9,453 nucleotides of DNA from Calditrichota bacterium (GTDB lineage: Bacteria; Calditrichota; Calditrichia; Calditrichales; Calditrichaceae). Both the position numbers and the translations under genes were made by a program. Location of the stretch: NCBI GenBank assembly GCA_024278715.1, contig JAJRSN010000088.1, positions 1 to 9,453 on the forward strand. The letters run 5' to 3'. Of the stretch, positions 7,322-9,453 are shown one piece after another; the stretch's first letter is position 1, and each line of letters starts with the position of its first letter. The notes under the pieces are model-generated. The model did not search any database and was not told the origin of the DNA. It saw only the letters and a list, made by a program, of their open reading frames with translations.

Positions 7322-9391
7322 ATGAAGAAGCTTGTTTTACTATGTGTTTTCAGCTTCTTATTTGTAGGGAGTATATTAGCTGTTGAAAAAACAAAACCGG
7401 TTTTTCCAGCTAAAAACGTGGAAAAAATGGATTTTCGTTTACCAAAGACTTTGGCGACAGATCAAACTCGGATCAATAGCGTCTCTCAGGGCGAGTTTGA
7501 GGGCGGTATTATCTTTTGGGAAGATTTTGAACCAGGCGGTTTATGGCATCGCTGGGAAGCGGTCGATTTAACGCATCCGCGTCCCCAGCACGGACCTTCT
7601 TACTGGCATGTGACAACCTGGGAAGCCATGGACAGCACATGCTGGTGGCTGGCGGATACGACTCTGGGCGATGTGGGCGGTTATGCCAATCACTGGTATC
7701 AGGTTCTGGATACGCCTCCAATCATGGTAACGGATACAAACGCCTATCTGTCGTTTTATCAGCGTTTTAAACTTGAGGGAACCGCGGGCGCCCAGGCTCC
7801 TTATGACGGTTGGGACGGAATAAATGTACGAATTTCGCTCGATAGCGGAAAAACCTGGCAGGTGCTGCCCTTTGATAATTATGATATGCAAAATTCCTGG
7901 GCGTTCGGGCATCCGGCGCAGGGTCAAAACGAAGGTTTGGGAATTCCCGCCTGGTCCGGCACACAGTTGGAATGGCGTAAAGAAATGATCGATCTTTCGG
8001 ATTTTGTGAAATCGGATTCAATAATTATGATTCGCTTTGCCTTTGCCGCCGATATGGGTTATTCCACCGCTGATCCCGGCGATGATGATAGCGGTCTGTC
8101 TCTGTTCGGATGGCAAATTGACAGCATTCTGGTCGCTTCCGAAGATTCGATCTTCTTTTTTAATAACGGCGAAAAAGATAGTATGGTGGGACGCGATATC
8201 GAATTTATCCCGCCTGAAGGGGGCAATTTATGGCATATCGCCGAAATGATGGATACTCTGGATTCCTATTTACCGGATTTTGCCCCGTCCCCGACGCACA
8301 TTGCCGTCTGCCAGAATAGCGGAAATGTTTTTGATCCTTTGGCATCTTACAACCCCTGGATGGACAATGTGTTCCGCACCGGTCCCATCGCTTTACCGGA
8401 TACAACGCCCATCTATCTGGATTTTACACATCTGCCGTTTTTTGCCGATGAAGATTTGTTCCCTAATAACGATTTCTGGCGCGTTGACGTCCGTCCGGTG
8501 GGTGATAGCACTGACTGGGAAGCCGTTTGGATAGGTTCCGAGGGACAACAATGGGTTTTTGCCGAAGGATTTGATAACTGGGTGGCGTTTTCTTTCTTCT
8601 GGGGTTATCCTACCAATATGTCGCCGTTAGACCTGTCGCGTTTCGCCGGACAGGATGTGTATTTACGCTGGCATTTCTGGTCCGATGAAGACGAACCCAT
8701 TGGCATGGGATTGTTGTTTGATAACGTGGTGGTTTACAGTCCCGTTAAAACAATCGAACCTCCGACCGGAGTTGAGATTTTCGCGGGTCAGAGAGATACC
8801 ACAATTACCATTACCTGGAACCGAGAAGAGGGCAAAGTTTATCAGATCTGGAGAACTACTCCGGGAGACCAGTATCTGCATTTGAAGGGTGAAGTTGCGG
8901 ATACCAATGTTTTCGTTGATACGGACATCGAACCGTTTCAATATTATTATTACACCATGCGCGCTGTGGTAAAATACGAAGGAACTTCCGACTTTTCGAC
9001 GCCGCTGGTCGGTACGGAAGTTGTCCCCATAACTATCTGGGAATTAGCCTATGACCTTTCGAGCCCCGATACGGTTATCGTGGCTCCCAGAAACAAACTC
9101 GTTTACGTAAAATTTACTCCGATTGCTTATCCGATGGATTTAAAGGGCGTTAAAATTGCTCTTGATACCACAGGAACAAATGTCGTAGGCGCGGCTCAGT
9201 TTACGGTTTGGGATGACGACGGTACGGACAGCCTGCCCGGAACAAAGCTAAAGTACTTCAATAAAAGCGGTCTCGGCTTCGGATTTAACCGTATCATCTT
9301 AGACGATAGCATAGCCATTGACAGCGGAAGCTTTTACATCGGTTTTAAACGTTTCGGAAACGGTCCTAAATTGTTTGCCGAATCGGATTAG
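7322..9391 (+). CDS. Large secreted multidomain beta-sandwich protein, apparently cut short by an in-frame TAG
   Basis: The frame gives 689 aa to a TAG at 9389-9391. Residues 1-20 are a signal peptide (MKKLVLLCVFSFLFVGSILA). Residues about 60-275 form a lectin-like or MAM-like jelly roll of the sort attached to M6/immune-inhibitor-A peptidases (WEDFEPGGLWHRWEAVD, then YDGWDGINVRISLDSGKTW, closing with GWQIDSILVAS). A second, related module spans about 285-475 (FWRVDVRPVGDSTDWEAVW, then DVYLRWHFWSDEDEP and LLFDNVVVYSP). A fibronectin-III-like segment covers 478-568 (PPTGVEIFAGQRDTTITITW). A final beta-sandwich starts about 575 (FTVWDDDGTDSLPG, SGSFYIGFKRFGNGPKLF). No protease HExxH or other catalytic motif is visible, so binding or adhesion is more likely than catalysis. 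The last domain looks unfinished at the TAG, and no sorting domain is reached. It lies 39 nt after the PorV/PorQ-family gene behind a strong ribosome-binding site and is probably co-transcribed with it. Confidence 0.88.
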   Translation: MKKLVLLCVFSFLFVGSILAVEKTKPVFPAKNVEKMDFRLPKTLATDQTRINSVSQGEFEGGIIFWEDFEPGGLWHRWEAVDLTHPRPQHGPSYWHVTTWEAMDSTCWWLADTTLGDVGGYANHWYQVLDTPPIMVTDTNAYLSFYQRFKLEGTAGAQAPYDGWDGINVRISLDSGKTWQVLPFDNYDMQNSWAFGHPAQGQNEGLGIPAWSGTQLEWRKEMIDLSDFVKSDSIIMIRFAFAADMGYSTADPGDDDSGLSLFGWQIDSILVASEDSIFFFNNGEKDSMVGRDIEFIPPEGGNLWHIAEMMDTLDSYLPDFAPSPTHIAVCQNSGNVFDPLASYNPWMDNVFRTGPIALPDTTPIYLDFTHLPFFADEDLFPNNDFWRVDVRPVGDSTDWEAVWIGSEGQQWVFAEGFDNWVAFSFFWGYPTNMSPLDLSRFAGQDVYLRWHFWSDEDEPIGMGLLFDNVVVYSPVKTIEPPTGVEIFAGQRDTTITITWNREEGKVYQIWRTTPGDQYLHLKGEVADTNVFVDTDIEPFQYYYYTMRAVVKYEGTSDFSTPLVGTEVVPITIWELAYDLSSPDTVIVAPRNKLVYVKFTPIAYPMDLKGVKIALDTTGTNVVGAAQFTVWDDDGTDSLPGTKLKYFNKSGLGFGFNRIILDDSIAIDSGSFYIGFKRFGNGPKLFAESD

Positions 9392-9453
9392 GTTGACGGC
9401 AGAACGTATATCGATTCCGATTCCGGAATTGTACTCGTACCCGATTTGGACGC
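9392..9453 (+). pseudogene. In-frame continuation of the last gene beyond its TAG (runs off window)
   Basis: The codons after the TAG stay open in the same frame to the window end (20 full codons). They read VDGRTYIDSDSG, then I-V-L-V-P-D-L-D. This fits what I remember of the end of such C-terminal sandwiches, where an 'F-Y-I-G-F' strand is followed by G-R-S/T-Y, a short D/S/G-rich turn, and a strand ending in D-L-M-I-R-A. There is no new ribosome-binding site or start here. I read it as the severed tail of the same gene, or as normal coding sequence if the TAG is an error or is read through. The true end, and any sorting domain, lie outside the window. Confidence 0.6.

Noticed and set aside
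9412..9431. Small inverted repeat (8-bp arms with one G-T pair, 4-nt loop) about 20 nt after the TAG, considered as a readthrough or PYLIS-like element
   Set aside because: It is short, built on the local repeat ATTCCGATTCCG and inside plausible coding sequence. No pyrrolysine machinery is in the window. Chance is the simpler explanation.
1..9453. Defence system, CRISPR array, prophage or insertion sequence
   Set aside because: No repeat-spacer pattern, transposase, integrase, nuclease or methyltransferase motif, tRNA or terminal inverted repeats were seen. All genes are envelope or secretion genes with similar base composition.

Overview
The window carries one co-directional (+ strand) block of cell-envelope and secretion genes. 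It suggests a Gram-negative bacterium of the FCB superphylum, most likely the Calditrichota (Caldithrix-like) or a neighbouring candidate lineage. This rests on domain style only: a TonB-dependent receptor with an N-terminal carboxypeptidase-regulatory-like domain, very large secreted proteins ending in a type IX secretion (T9SS) 'type A' sorting domain, and a PorV/PorQ-family outer-membrane protein. I made no database comparison, so the taxon is an inference.

Layout. Positions 1-191 are the 3' end of an upstream gene, of which only the T9SS sorting domain is visible. A perfect 13-bp hairpin followed by a T-run (207-237) terminates it. After a short leader, four long genes follow with gaps of only about 24-39 nt: (A) TonB-dependent receptor, 312-3044; (B) a secreted protein of about 1055 aa with a fibronectin-III-like segment and a T9SS sorting domain, 3069-6236; (C) a PorV/PorQ-family barrel, 6263-7282; (D) a secreted multidomain beta-sandwich protein, 7322-9391, whose frame continues past a TAG to the window edge. 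No promoter or terminator is evident between A and D, so they probably form one operon.

How they may work together. All four products start with an N-terminal signal peptide and are destined for the outer membrane or cell surface. A would import a ligand with TonB energy. B sits where a SusD-type partner sits in Bacteroidota SusC/D loci, but is a much larger T9SS cargo type. C resembles the PorV shuttle that hands T9SS cargo to the surface attachment machinery. D is a second large surface or secreted protein. A working model is a self-contained surface uptake or adhesion locus in which C serves B and D; nothing in the sequence identifies the substrate.

The clearest anomaly is at the right edge. 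Gene D has an in-frame TAG at 9389-9391 inside what looks like a conserved C-terminal beta-sandwich. The same frame stays open and reads as plausible continuation of that domain through the last base. D is therefore probably a nonsense-interrupted gene (or a sequencing error, or less likely a recoded stop) rather than a protein that naturally ends there. I saw no RNA genes, mobile elements, CRISPR arrays or genes on the - strand.
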